Shown piece after piece: positions 1 to 5,455 of a stretch of DNA of 6,358 nt (position 1 is the first letter of the stretch; each line of letters begins with the position of its first letter). The position numbers and the translations under genes are program-made. Under the pieces are notes generated by a model, which worked only from the letters and a program-made list of their open reading frames with translations, was not told where the DNA came from and did no database searches. This DNA is from Pseudomonadota bacterium (GTDB lineage: Bacteria > Pseudomonadota > Alphaproteobacteria > Acetobacterales > Acetobacteraceae). The stretch lies in NCBI GenBank assembly GCA_021845835.1, contig JAJZVE010000281.1:1-6358 (forward strand). Reading direction: 5' to 3'.

Positions 1-903
1 ATAAAGCTGCCCATCCGCCTGACCGAGCATAAAAGCTGGGAAGACGCTGTGCAGGACAGCATCTTGACGCGGCAGCGATTGCACGACCTCGCCACCAAGG
101 ACGCCGATTATATCCGGCCTATCATTCTGTTTCAGGCCGAGGAAAAGGGACGCGAGGTGACGAAGGAGGTGCTTTTGAAGCACCTCATGGAGCAGCACAG
201 CATCCCGCGCGAGAAGATTGCCGTCGTGACCGGCGACCAAAAGGAACTCGACGGCATCAACCTGTTTGCCCGCAACTGCCAGATTGATTTTGTCGTCACC
301 GTGGAAGCCCTCAAGGAAGGCTGGGATTGCTCGTTTGCCTATGTGTTTTGCTCGACGGCAACCGTCAACTCGAAGAAGGACGTCGAGCAGATTTTGGGGC
401 GCGTGTTGCGCATGCCCTACGCGAAGCGCCGCAAGGAAGCCGATCTGAACCGCGCCTACGCCCATGTATCGCGGGCATCATGGCCGAACGCAGTCAGGCA
501 GCTCCACGACAGACTCGTTGATATGGGCTTCGAGGACAGCGAGGCCGACGCCTTTATCGAGAAAGTGCCCGACCTCGGACTGACCGGCGGGGCGGGATTG
601 TTCAGCGCCGCGCCGCCGCCGACCGTCATTGAACTGTCCGAAGACCTCAGCGCGTTCGACCTGTCTTCCGCGGAACAGGCCACGGTGACGATTGAGAAGG
701 CCGGGCAAGGCAGCCGCGTGATTTTCACGGGCAACGACCGTCGCCCGCCTTGCCGCCGCCGTAAGGTCCGCCGACACGCGCGCGACCTTCGAGAGCGAGG
801 CGAAGCGGCACAAGGCGGTGTGGCAGCAGCACACGTCACCGGCGCAACGCGGCGTCGCGTTCCGTGTGCCGCAACTCTGCTTCAGGCTGGACGGCGCACT
901 TGA
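1..903 (+). CDS. Helicase C-terminal lobe of the Res-like protein (partial fragment)
   Basis: The reading frame is open at base 1 without a start codon, so the gene continues to the left; the GTG at 49 is internal. About codons 35-65 form the start of a RecA-like lobe (IILFQAEEKG, then IAVVTGDQKELDG). Motif V lies at about nt 295-333 (VTVEALKEGWDCS) and motif VI with its arginine finger at about nt 388-417 (QILGRVLRMP). These are superfamily 2 motifs. The wording 'ALKEGWDCSFAYVFCS' fits a Res-like branch found in restriction and defence loci rather than the classic EcoP1I-type 'ALREGWDNPN', though that distinction is from memory. After about nt 738 the translation stops looking like protein and ends at a TGA at 901-903. 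If translated as it stands, it would give a helicase without its nuclease. Confidence 0.72.
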   Translation: MKLPIRLTEHKSWEDAVQDSILTRQRLHDLATKDADYIRPIILFQAEEKGREVTKEVLLKHLMEQHSIPREKIAVVTGDQKELDGINLFARNCQIDFVVTVEALKEGWDCSFAYVFCSTATVNSKKDVEQILGRVLRMPYAKRRKEADLNRAYAHVSRASWPNAVRQLHDRLVDMGFEDSEADAFIEKVPDLGLTGGAGLFSAAPPPTVIELSEDLSAFDLSSAEQATVTIEKAGQGSRVIFTGNDRRPPCRRRKVRRHARDLRERGEAAQGGVAAAHVTGATRRRVPCAATLLQAGRRT

Positions 904-1801
904 GATTGCCGAAAAAGACGCCTTCATTGACGCGAGCGGATGGAGCTTGCTCGACTACCCCGCCGAGATCGCGGAGGCGGAATTCCGCCTCACGGACTCC
1001 GGCGTCCAATGGGAACTCGACCTCAGCGCCGCCGGGAAGATAACCGAGAAGGCCATAGGCAAGGCCGACCAATTCGACCTCGACCTGGTGGACACCGGAT
1101 GGACGGAGCAGCAGCTATGCCGCTGGCTTGAGCGCAAGGCGCGACAGCCCGACATCACGCAGGTTGTCTTGCTCGAATTCGTGCGGCGCAGTCTGGCCTA
1201 TTTGACCGGGAAACGCGCCATTCCCCTCACCGCCCTTGTTCGCTGGAAATTCATTCTGGCGAAGGTGCTGGCGCAGAAAGTCAGCCACTACCGCGAACAG
1301 GCGAGCGAGCAACGCTATCAGCAAACGCTTTTCGGAGCGCAAGCCGCCGTCGAAACCAGCTTCGCATTTGAGTTCGATTTCACGCCGACCGGCTACGCCC
1401 CGCACTGGACGTATCGAGGCCACCCGTACCAGTTCCGGCGGCACTACTACGCCGTTGTCGGGGAGCTTGATAACCAGGGAGAAGAATACGAGTGCGCCAA
1501 AGCCCTCGATATGACGGGCAAGGTCAGGCATTGGGTTCGCAACCTTGAGCGCCGTGGCTTCTGGCTGCCGCTGGCGAAGGCGAAGTTCTACCCCGACTTC
1601 GTGGCGGAACTCATGGACGGGCGAACTTTCGCCGTGGAGCACAAGGGCAAGGATCGAGCGACGAACGACGACAGCAAGGAGAAGCGCAACGTCGGCGACC
1701 TGTGGGAGGAAAAGAGCGGCGGCAAGGCGCTGTTCCTGATGACCGTCAAGGACAAGGGCAATCCCAGCCTGTTCGACCAGATCGCAGCGAAAATCGGATG
1801 A
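818..1801 (+). CDS. C-terminal PD-(D/E)XK nuclease part of the Res-like protein (fragment)
   Basis: The first ATG in this frame is at 818, but the frame is open and protein-like from about 740, so the ATG is probably an internal methionine rather than a true start. No convincing ribosome binding site precedes it. The C-terminal nuclease shows the expected order: a Pro-Asp-Phe with the Asp at nt 1595-1597, then Val-Glu-His-Lys-Gly with Glu at 1637-1639 and Lys at 1643-1645, giving Asp, 14 residues, then ExK. A following stretch (LWEEKSGGKALFLMTV) resembles the last helix and strand of such nuclease folds. The catalytic residues are intact, so loss of function would come from the frameshift, not from decay of the active site. 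The stop is TGA at 1799-1801. Confidence 0.7.
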   Translation: MWQQHTSPAQRGVAFRVPQLCFRLDGALEIAEKDAFIDASGWSLLDYPAEIAEAEFRLTDSGVQWELDLSAAGKITEKAIGKADQFDLDLVDTGWTEQQLCRWLERKARQPDITQVVLLEFVRRSLAYLTGKRAIPLTALVRWKFILAKVLAQKVSHYREQASEQRYQQTLFGAQAAVETSFAFEFDFTPTGYAPHWTYRGHPYQFRRHYYAVVGELDNQGEEYECAKALDMTGKVRHWVRNLERRGFWLPLAKAKFYPDFVAELMDGRTFAVEHKGKDRATNDDSKEKRNVGDLWEEKSGGKALFLMTVKDKGNPSLFDQIAAKIG

Positions 1802-1860
1802 AGACCTTCCAGCCCTCCAACGCGCCCCGCCGGTTATCATCGTGCGCCGCGCCGCCCCAT

Positions 1861-1944
1861 TCACGACTCGATGTCGGGGTAGTCCTTCGGGCGATCGAGC
1901 AGCGCGGGCACGAATTCCGGCGTGCATCGGACAACGGGGTGCCT
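1861..1944 (-). pseudogene. Possible decayed 3' end of an unidentified gene
   Basis: On the minus strand, 27 codons read as plausible protein (ending PEFVPALLDRPKDYPDIES) before a TGA at complement 1861-1863. The frame is cut off upstream by another TGA at complement 1945-1947 and has no start codon. This would fit the tail of a gene whose body was lost when neighbouring DNA was rearranged or inserted. I do not recognise the family. It may equally be chance open frame in GC-rich DNA, and the opposite strand is also open here. Confidence 0.2.
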
Positions 1945-1970
1945 TCACGCCCGCGTGCAACGCGCCGGAC

Positions 1971-2000
1971 TGTCGCGACTCGGGCAGGATTTGCTATCAT
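1971..2000 (+). promoter_or_regulatory. Candidate extended -10 promoter of the small gene
   Basis: TG at 1992-1993, one base, then TATCAT at 1995-2000 matches an extended -10 (TGnTATAAT) with one mismatch. The -35 region (TGTCGC at 1971-1976, 18 bp spacing) is weak, as is common for extended -10 promoters. A transcript starting about 7 bases after the -10 would begin at or beside the ATG at 2007, so the mRNA would have little or no leader. This is prediction from consensus only. Confidence 0.4.
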
Positions 2001-2006
2001 CCCGCC

Positions 2007-2333
2007 ATGCGCGCCGACTCCCGCCAGACCGATCTGTTCGAGACCCAGCCCGACCTGTTCGCCGCCGCCGAGGAGGAGGACGATCCGGACAGGGAGGAGT
2101 ACGTCGCGGAGCTGCGCCGGCGGTTGCACGCCAAGCTCGCGCATGTGCAGGCGGCGCAGGGCCTGCCGTGGCGCGACCTGACGGCGACGACGCTGGAGGA
2201 GCTGAGCTTTCATTCGCTCGCCCGCAGCTACCTGCCGGAGTCCGAATCGCTGCCGCTGCGCCGCGCCTTCAACAAGGAAATGCTGCGCATCTACGAGATC
2301 GTCAACGACGTGCCGCTGTTTCCGGACCTGTAA
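2007..2333 (+). CDS. Small acidic hypothetical protein with tandem QxDLF motifs
   Basis: This is a 108-residue protein I do not recognise by name. The N-terminus is acidic and probably disordered (residues 1-30), with QTDLF at 7-11 and QPDLF at 14-18 followed by an acidic run (EEEDDPDREE). Residues 30-105 look like an amphipathic helical domain with no signal peptide or membrane segment, so it is probably cytoplasmic. The two pentapeptides resemble the bacterial sliding-clamp-binding consensus QL[S/D]LF. The ATG at 2007 is chosen because the frame further upstream has unnatural composition and because a promoter -10 ends 7 bases before it. There is no Shine-Dalgarno sequence at normal spacing; the nearest AGGA is 17 bases away. 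Codon use is GC-rich, like the genes to the right, so it belongs to the resident genome rather than to the Res-like gene. It converges with the glycosyltransferase, 46 bp apart. Confidence 0.72.
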   Translation: MRADSRQTDLFETQPDLFAAAEEEDDPDREEYVAELRRRLHAKLAHVQAAQGLPWRDLTATTLEELSFHSLARSYLPESESLPLRRAFNKEMLRIYEIVNDVPLFPDL

Positions 2334-2360
2334 GGCGCCGGCCCCCGATCTGCCCGCGAT

Positions 2361-2376
2361 CCAGGCAGGCGCCTGG
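2361..2376. terminator. Hairpin between convergent genes, possible bidirectional terminator
   Basis: A perfect 6-bp stem (CCAGGC / GCCTGG) with a 4-base loop lies in the 46-bp gap between the small gene's stop (2333) and the glycosyltransferase's stop (2380). Its position between two converging stops suits a shared terminator. There is no T-run on either side, so it is not a classical intrinsic terminator. A stem this short can also occur by chance in GC-rich DNA. Confidence 0.3.
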
Positions 2377-2379
2377 CCA

Positions 2380-3435
2380 TCACCCCACCACGCGCAGCCG
2401 CGGCCGGCCGACCGTCTGCGCCAGGCTGCGGTAGATCGCCAGATAATCCTCCGCCATGCGCCTTGCCGTGAACCGTTCCTCGAAACGGCGGCGGATGCGG
2501 GCGCGGTCCAGCAGGTGCAGGCGTTTGACCGCGGCGACCGCCTCCGCCTCGCGGCGCACGATGAAGCCGGTCAGCCCGTCCTCGATCACTTCCGGCACCG
2601 AACCGCAGTCGAAGGCGATCACCGGCGTGCCGCAGGCCATCGCCTCGATCATCACGAGGCCGAACGGCTCCGGCCAGTCGATCGGCATCAGCAGGGCGCG
2701 GGCGCCGGACAGGAAGCGCGGCTTGGCGGTCTCGTCGATCTCACCGATCAGGGTCGCGGCGTCGCCGTCCAGTTGCGGTCGGATCGTGCGGTCGAAATAA
2801 TCCTGGTCCACCCGGTCCACCTTCGCCGCCAGCCGCAGCGGCAGTCCGGCGGCACGGGCGATGGCGATGGCGCGGTCCGGGCGCTTTTCCGGCGCGATGC
2901 GGCCGAGGAAGGCGAGATAGGAGGGCCGCACCTGCTGCGGCGTCAGCAGGTTTTCCGGCAGGCCGTGATGCACCGTGCCCGACCAGTTCGCATCCGTCAG
3001 CGGCGCCCGCTGCGCATCGGAGATCGAGACCAGCGGCGTGTCCGGGAAACACTGCAGCGCCTGCTGCAGTTCCGGCAGATCGAGCCGTCCGTGCAGCGTG
3101 GTCACGAACGGCGTGGGCTGGCGGCTGATCAGCGGCATGGCCTGGTAGTCGGTGTGGAAATGCATCACGTCGAACTGGTTCGCCTGACGCGCCACGGTTT
3201 CCAACTGGATGATATGCGGCGCATGCGGGTCGCGCAGCGTGGGATCGAGCCTGAGCGCGCGCGGCCAGGCGCTGACCAGCCGCGCCGCCGTCTGCGAGTC
3301 GCCGCTGGCGAACAGGGTCACGTCATGCCCCATCGCCACCAGCTCCTCCGTCAGAAAAGACACCACGCGCTCGGTCCCGCCATATAGTTTCGGCGGGACG
3401 GATTCAAATAATGGTGAGATTTGCGCTATTCGCAT
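2380..3435 (-). CDS. GT4-family (group 1) glycosyltransferase
   Basis: This is a 351-residue GT-B fold enzyme of the retaining GT4 family, which transfers a sugar from a nucleotide-sugar donor to an acceptor, probably at the inner face of the membrane or in the cytoplasm. The N-terminal acceptor domain starts MRIAQISPLF and has the glycine loop YGGTER at 18-23. The linker strand FLGRIAPEKRPD (176-187) opens the donor domain and contains the Arg and Lys that bind donor phosphates in this family. The EX7E motif is Glu256 to Glu264 (EPFGLVMIE), followed by AMACGTPVIAF and GSVPEVIEDGLTGFIV, which hold the nucleotide. No signal peptide or membrane helix is seen. The ATG at 3435 is preferred over one 15 codons upstream because GAAGGG sits 7 bases before it and because family members begin at this MRIAQISP sequence. 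It is complete. The exact sugar and acceptor cannot be told. It is divergent from the ABC exporter, which suggests shared regulation. Confidence 0.93.
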   Translation of the reverse strand: MRIAQISPLFESVPPKLYGGTERVVSFLTEELVAMGHDVTLFASGDSQTAARLVSAWPRALRLDPTLRDPHAPHIIQLETVARQANQFDVMHFHTDYQAMPLISRQPTPFVTTLHGRLDLPELQQALQCFPDTPLVSISDAQRAPLTDANWSGTVHHGLPENLLTPQQVRPSYLAFLGRIAPEKRPDRAIAIARAAGLPLRLAAKVDRVDQDYFDRTIRPQLDGDAATLIGEIDETAKPRFLSGARALLMPIDWPEPFGLVMIEAMACGTPVIAFDCGSVPEVIEDGLTGFIVRREAEAVAAVKRLHLLDRARIRRRFEERFTARRMAEDYLAIYRSLAQTVGRPRLRVVG

Positions 3436-3459
3436 GCCGATGCCCTTCGCTATTCCGAA

Positions 3460-3477
3460 TCTATCAAAGAGGATAGA
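3460..3477. promoter_or_regulatory. Inverted repeat TCTATC-N6-GATAGA, candidate operator
   Basis: Two perfect 6-bp half-sites (TCTATC at 3460-3465 and GATAGA at 3472-3477) are separated by six bases, with half-site centres 12 bp apart, about one helical turn. The site lies 25-42 bp upstream of the glycosyltransferase start, where a repressor or activator would overlap its promoter. Half-sites this AT-rich are uncommon in the surrounding GC-rich DNA. The binding protein is unknown. Confidence 0.38.
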
Positions 3478-3541
3478 CACGCATATTGTCCTTCGTGGGG
3501 CAGCCGCCGCCGCATTCCGGCCAAATAGTACTGCTTCCTAT

Positions 3542-3560
3542 CGCAGCATGATGCTTTGCG
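3542..3560. promoter_or_regulatory. Imperfect palindrome upstream of the ABC exporter
   Basis: AGCAT-G-ATGCT (3545-3555) is a perfect palindrome around a central G, and CGCA / TGCG (3542-3545 and 3557-3560) flank it nearly symmetrically. It sits about 29-47 bases before the preferred ABC exporter start and could be an operator or a leader hairpin. The evidence is symmetry and position only. Confidence 0.25.
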
Positions 3561-3588
3561 TGTGGATCAGAACCGGTTTGGTGCAGGC

Positions 3589-5451
3589 ATGACGTTCACA
3601 ACCCCGTCGATCTTGCGAACCCCGCTCAACGTCGCATCGCTCCTGTCGCGCCCGACGCGAGCGGCAGGACCAGGGCCGGCGGAGATGCCGCGGCCGGAGA
3701 CGTTCGAGCGTCCGCGTACGCCCATCGCCTTCATGTTCGGCTATGTGCGCCGACGGCTCTGGGCGCATGCCGTGATGGCGCTGGCGGTGGTGATCGCCGT
3801 TCTGTGTTCCGTCGGCTCCCAGTACGCCGTGAAAAATCTCGTCGATGCGCTGACCGGTCACGGTGCGGTGTGGGTGGCGTTCGCGGTGCTCGCCGGGCTG
3901 ATCGCGGCCGACAATCTCTCCTGGCGCGTCGGCGGCTGGATCGCGACGCATGCGCTGGTCCGCGTCACCGGCGACATTCGCCGCGACCTGTTCCAGCACC
4001 TTACCGGCCATTCCCCGTCCTATTTCGCCGACCGGCTGCCCGGCATGCTGGCGAGTCGCATCTCGGCCACCGCCAATGCGGTGTTCACCGTCGAAACCAC
4101 GTTCTTCTGGAACACGCTGCCGCCGATCCTGGCGGTGCTGTTCTCCATCGTCATGCTCGGCCTCGTCGATCCGGTGATGGCGGCGGCGCTGGTGGTGGTG
4201 TCGGCCGTCCTGGCGCTGGTCATCGTGCGCATCGCCGCGCGCGGCGGCCCGCTGCACCATGCCTATGCCGCCGAGGCGGCGTCGGTGGACGGCGAACTGG
4301 TGGACGTCATCAACAACATGCCGCTGGTCCGTGCCTTCGGCGCCAGCCTGCGCGAGCGCGAGCGGTTCGCGCGCAAGGTGGACCGCGAGGTGGACAGCCG
4401 TGGCCGCAGCCTGCGCTACCTGGAGAAGCTGCGGCTGCTGCACGCCGTCAGCACGGCGCTGCTGACCGCCGGCCTGCTCGGCTGGTCGATCCTGCTGTGG
4501 CAGCAGCACCGCGCGACGCCCGGCGATGTCGTGCTGGTCTGCACGCTCGGCTTCACCATCCTGCACGGCACGCGCGATCTCGCGGTCGCGCTGGTGGACA
4601 GCGTGCAGCACGTGGCGCGGGTGGGTGAGGCGGTGGCGACCCTGCTGCTGCCGCACGAGCGCTTCGAGGATCCGATGGCCCGTCCCCTGGGCAGTCCGCG
4701 CGGCGAGGTGACGTTCCGCCGTATTTCCTTCGCCTATCCGGACGGCTCCGCCGTGCTGCGCGACTTCAACCTGACGATCGAGGCGGGCACGCGCGTCGGC
4801 ATCGTCGGGCGCTCCGGCTCCGGCAAATCGACGGCGCTGGCGCTGCTGCAACGGCTGCGCGCGCCGCAGCAGGGCCTGGTGCTGCTGGACGGGCAGGACA
4901 TCTCCCGTCTCACGCAGCAGAGTCTTGCGGATGCCATCAGCGTCGTGCCGCAGGACGTGATGCTGTTCCATCGCTCGGTGCGCGACAACATCCGCTACGG
5001 CCGCCCCGATGCCGGCGACCAGGAGGTGCAGGCGGCGGCGGCGGCGGCCGGCTGCCGCGACTTCATCGCGCAGTTGCCGCAGGGCTGGGACACGCAGGTC
5101 GGCGACCGCGGCGTGAAACTCTCCGGCGGTCAGCGGCAGCGGCTGGCGATCGCGCGCGCCTTCCTGTGCAACGCGCCGGTGCTGATCCTCGACGAAGCGA
5201 CCTCGGCGCTCGACTCCGAGTCCGAACAGGCGGTGCAGCGTGCGCTGGACCGGCTGATGACCGGCCGCACGGTGATCGCGGTGGCGCACCGGCTGTCCAC
5301 GCTGCAGGACTTCGACCGCATCGTGGTGATGCAGGGCGGCCGCATCGTGCAGGACGGCACGCCGGCGGAATTGCAGCGGCGCAAAGGCCCCTACCGCGAC
5401 CTGCTGACCCGCCAGCAGCCGGCGCAGCCGGCCGGCATCGTGGCGGCCTGA
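3589..5451 (+). CDS. ABC exporter half-transporter (fused membrane and ATPase domains)
   Basis: This is a 620-residue MsbA/ABCB-type half-transporter that would work as a homodimer in the inner membrane, using ATP to export a lipid, glycan, peptide or drug. After a Pro/Arg-rich cytoplasmic N-terminus, membrane segments fall at about 57-80, 94-112, two within 165-215, and two within 285-335, the usual six. The ATPase domain has the A-loop Tyr383, Walker A GRSGSGKST at 407-415, Q-loop Gln455, signature LSGGQ at 511-515, Walker B VLILDE at 531-536 with catalytic Glu536, D-loop SALD at 539-542 and H-loop His567. All catalytic residues are intact and the length is typical. ATG 3589 is used, but it has only a weak ribosome site. 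An in-frame ATG at 3685, with AGGG nine bases upstream, would remove 32 residues and leave all domains intact; a TTG at 3556 would add 11. The substrate is unknown. The divergent glycosyltransferase makes a glycoconjugate a reasonable guess. Confidence 0.94.
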   Translation: MTFTTPSILRTPLNVASLLSRPTRAAGPGPAEMPRPETFERPRTPIAFMFGYVRRRLWAHAVMALAVVIAVLCSVGSQYAVKNLVDALTGHGAVWVAFAVLAGLIAADNLSWRVGGWIATHALVRVTGDIRRDLFQHLTGHSPSYFADRLPGMLASRISATANAVFTVETTFFWNTLPPILAVLFSIVMLGLVDPVMAAALVVVSAVLALVIVRIAARGGPLHHAYAAEAASVDGELVDVINNMPLVRAFGASLRERERFARKVDREVDSRGRSLRYLEKLRLLHAVSTALLTAGLLGWSILLWQQHRATPGDVVLVCTLGFTILHGTRDLAVALVDSVQHVARVGEAVATLLLPHERFEDPMARPLGSPRGEVTFRRISFAYPDGSAVLRDFNLTIEAGTRVGIVGRSGSGKSTALALLQRLRAPQQGLVLLDGQDISRLTQQSLADAISVVPQDVMLFHRSVRDNIRYGRPDAGDQEVQAAAAAAGCRDFIAQLPQGWDTQVGDRGVKLSGGQRQRLAIARAFLCNAPVLILDEATSALDSESEQAVQRALDRLMTGRTVIAVAHRLSTLQDFDRIVVMQGGRIVQDGTPAELQRRKGPYRDLLTRQQPAQPAGIVAA

Positions 5452-5455
5452 TCGC

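Larger units (their letters stand above)
1..1801 (+). pseudogene. Type III restriction (Res)-like helicase-nuclease, frameshifted and 5'-partial
   Basis: This is the C-terminal part of one large helicase-nuclease protein, now split over two reading frames. The first frame is open from base 1 and carries the second RecA-like helicase lobe. The second frame is open from 722 and carries the C-terminal PD-(D/E)XK nuclease. Sensible protein in frame 1 ends around 738 and becomes arginine-rich, as expected for out-of-frame reading, until a stop at 903. Sensible protein in frame 2 begins around 740. Removing one C of the CC at 738-739 joins them as Gly-Asn-Asp-Val-Ala-Arg-Leu. In this family the helicase lobes translocate on DNA using ATP and the nuclease cleaves it, usually together with a Mod methyltransferase; none is visible here. 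The helicase N-terminus, including Walker A and DEAD-box motifs, lies left of the window. The family call is firm. Whether the break is real or a sequencing error cannot be decided from the sequence. Confidence 0.8.
1802..2006. other. Spacer between the acquired Res-like gene and the small gene
   Basis: This stretch of about 205 bp holds no convincing intact gene. Short reading frames that cross it on the plus strand are poor: they lack ribosome binding sites and have Arg/Pro/Ser-rich, unstructured translations. It contains a TATCATC heptamer twice (1835-1841 and 1995-2001), the second being the -10 of a candidate promoter, and a possible remnant of a gene 3' end on the minus strand (1861-1944). 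No tRNA, integrase or insertion-sequence end is seen that would mark an integration point. Confidence 0.45.
3436..3588. promoter_or_regulatory. Divergent control region between glycosyltransferase and ABC exporter
   Basis: This 153-bp region lies between two divergent starts and is locally AT-richer than both genes, as expected of promoters. On the minus strand a Shine-Dalgarno GAAGGG precedes the glycosyltransferase start. It also contains a spaced inverted repeat at 3460-3477 and an imperfect palindrome at 3542-3560, described separately. I could not place a confident -35/-10 pair for either gene. Confidence 0.5.

Noticed and set aside
1115..1960. A 281-codon minus-strand open frame opposite the nuclease part
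   Set aside because: No recognisable motifs and antisense to a region with an intact PD-(D/E)XK nuclease signature.
1798..2181. An ATG overlapping the Res-like stop (ATGA) that opens a frame running into the small gene
   Set aside because: ATGA overlap suggests coupling, but the translation is Pro/Arg/Ser-rich and soon lies out of frame over the better-supported small gene.
2515..3387. A 290-codon open frame on the plus strand opposite the glycosyltransferase
   Set aside because: The composition is Arg/Gln/His-rich and featureless; the minus strand carries all GT4 motifs.
5031..5052. A GGC-rich triplet run in the ABC gene
   Set aside because: It encodes a short alanine stretch in the helical subdomain of the ATPase where alanines are usual; slippage would stay in frame. 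Not a regulatory repeat.
3538..5289. A 583-codon open frame on the minus strand opposite the ABC exporter
   Set aside because: Its translation is a run of Arg, His, Gln and Asp without domains, typical of antisense reading in GC-rich codons, and the plus strand encodes an unmistakable ABC protein.
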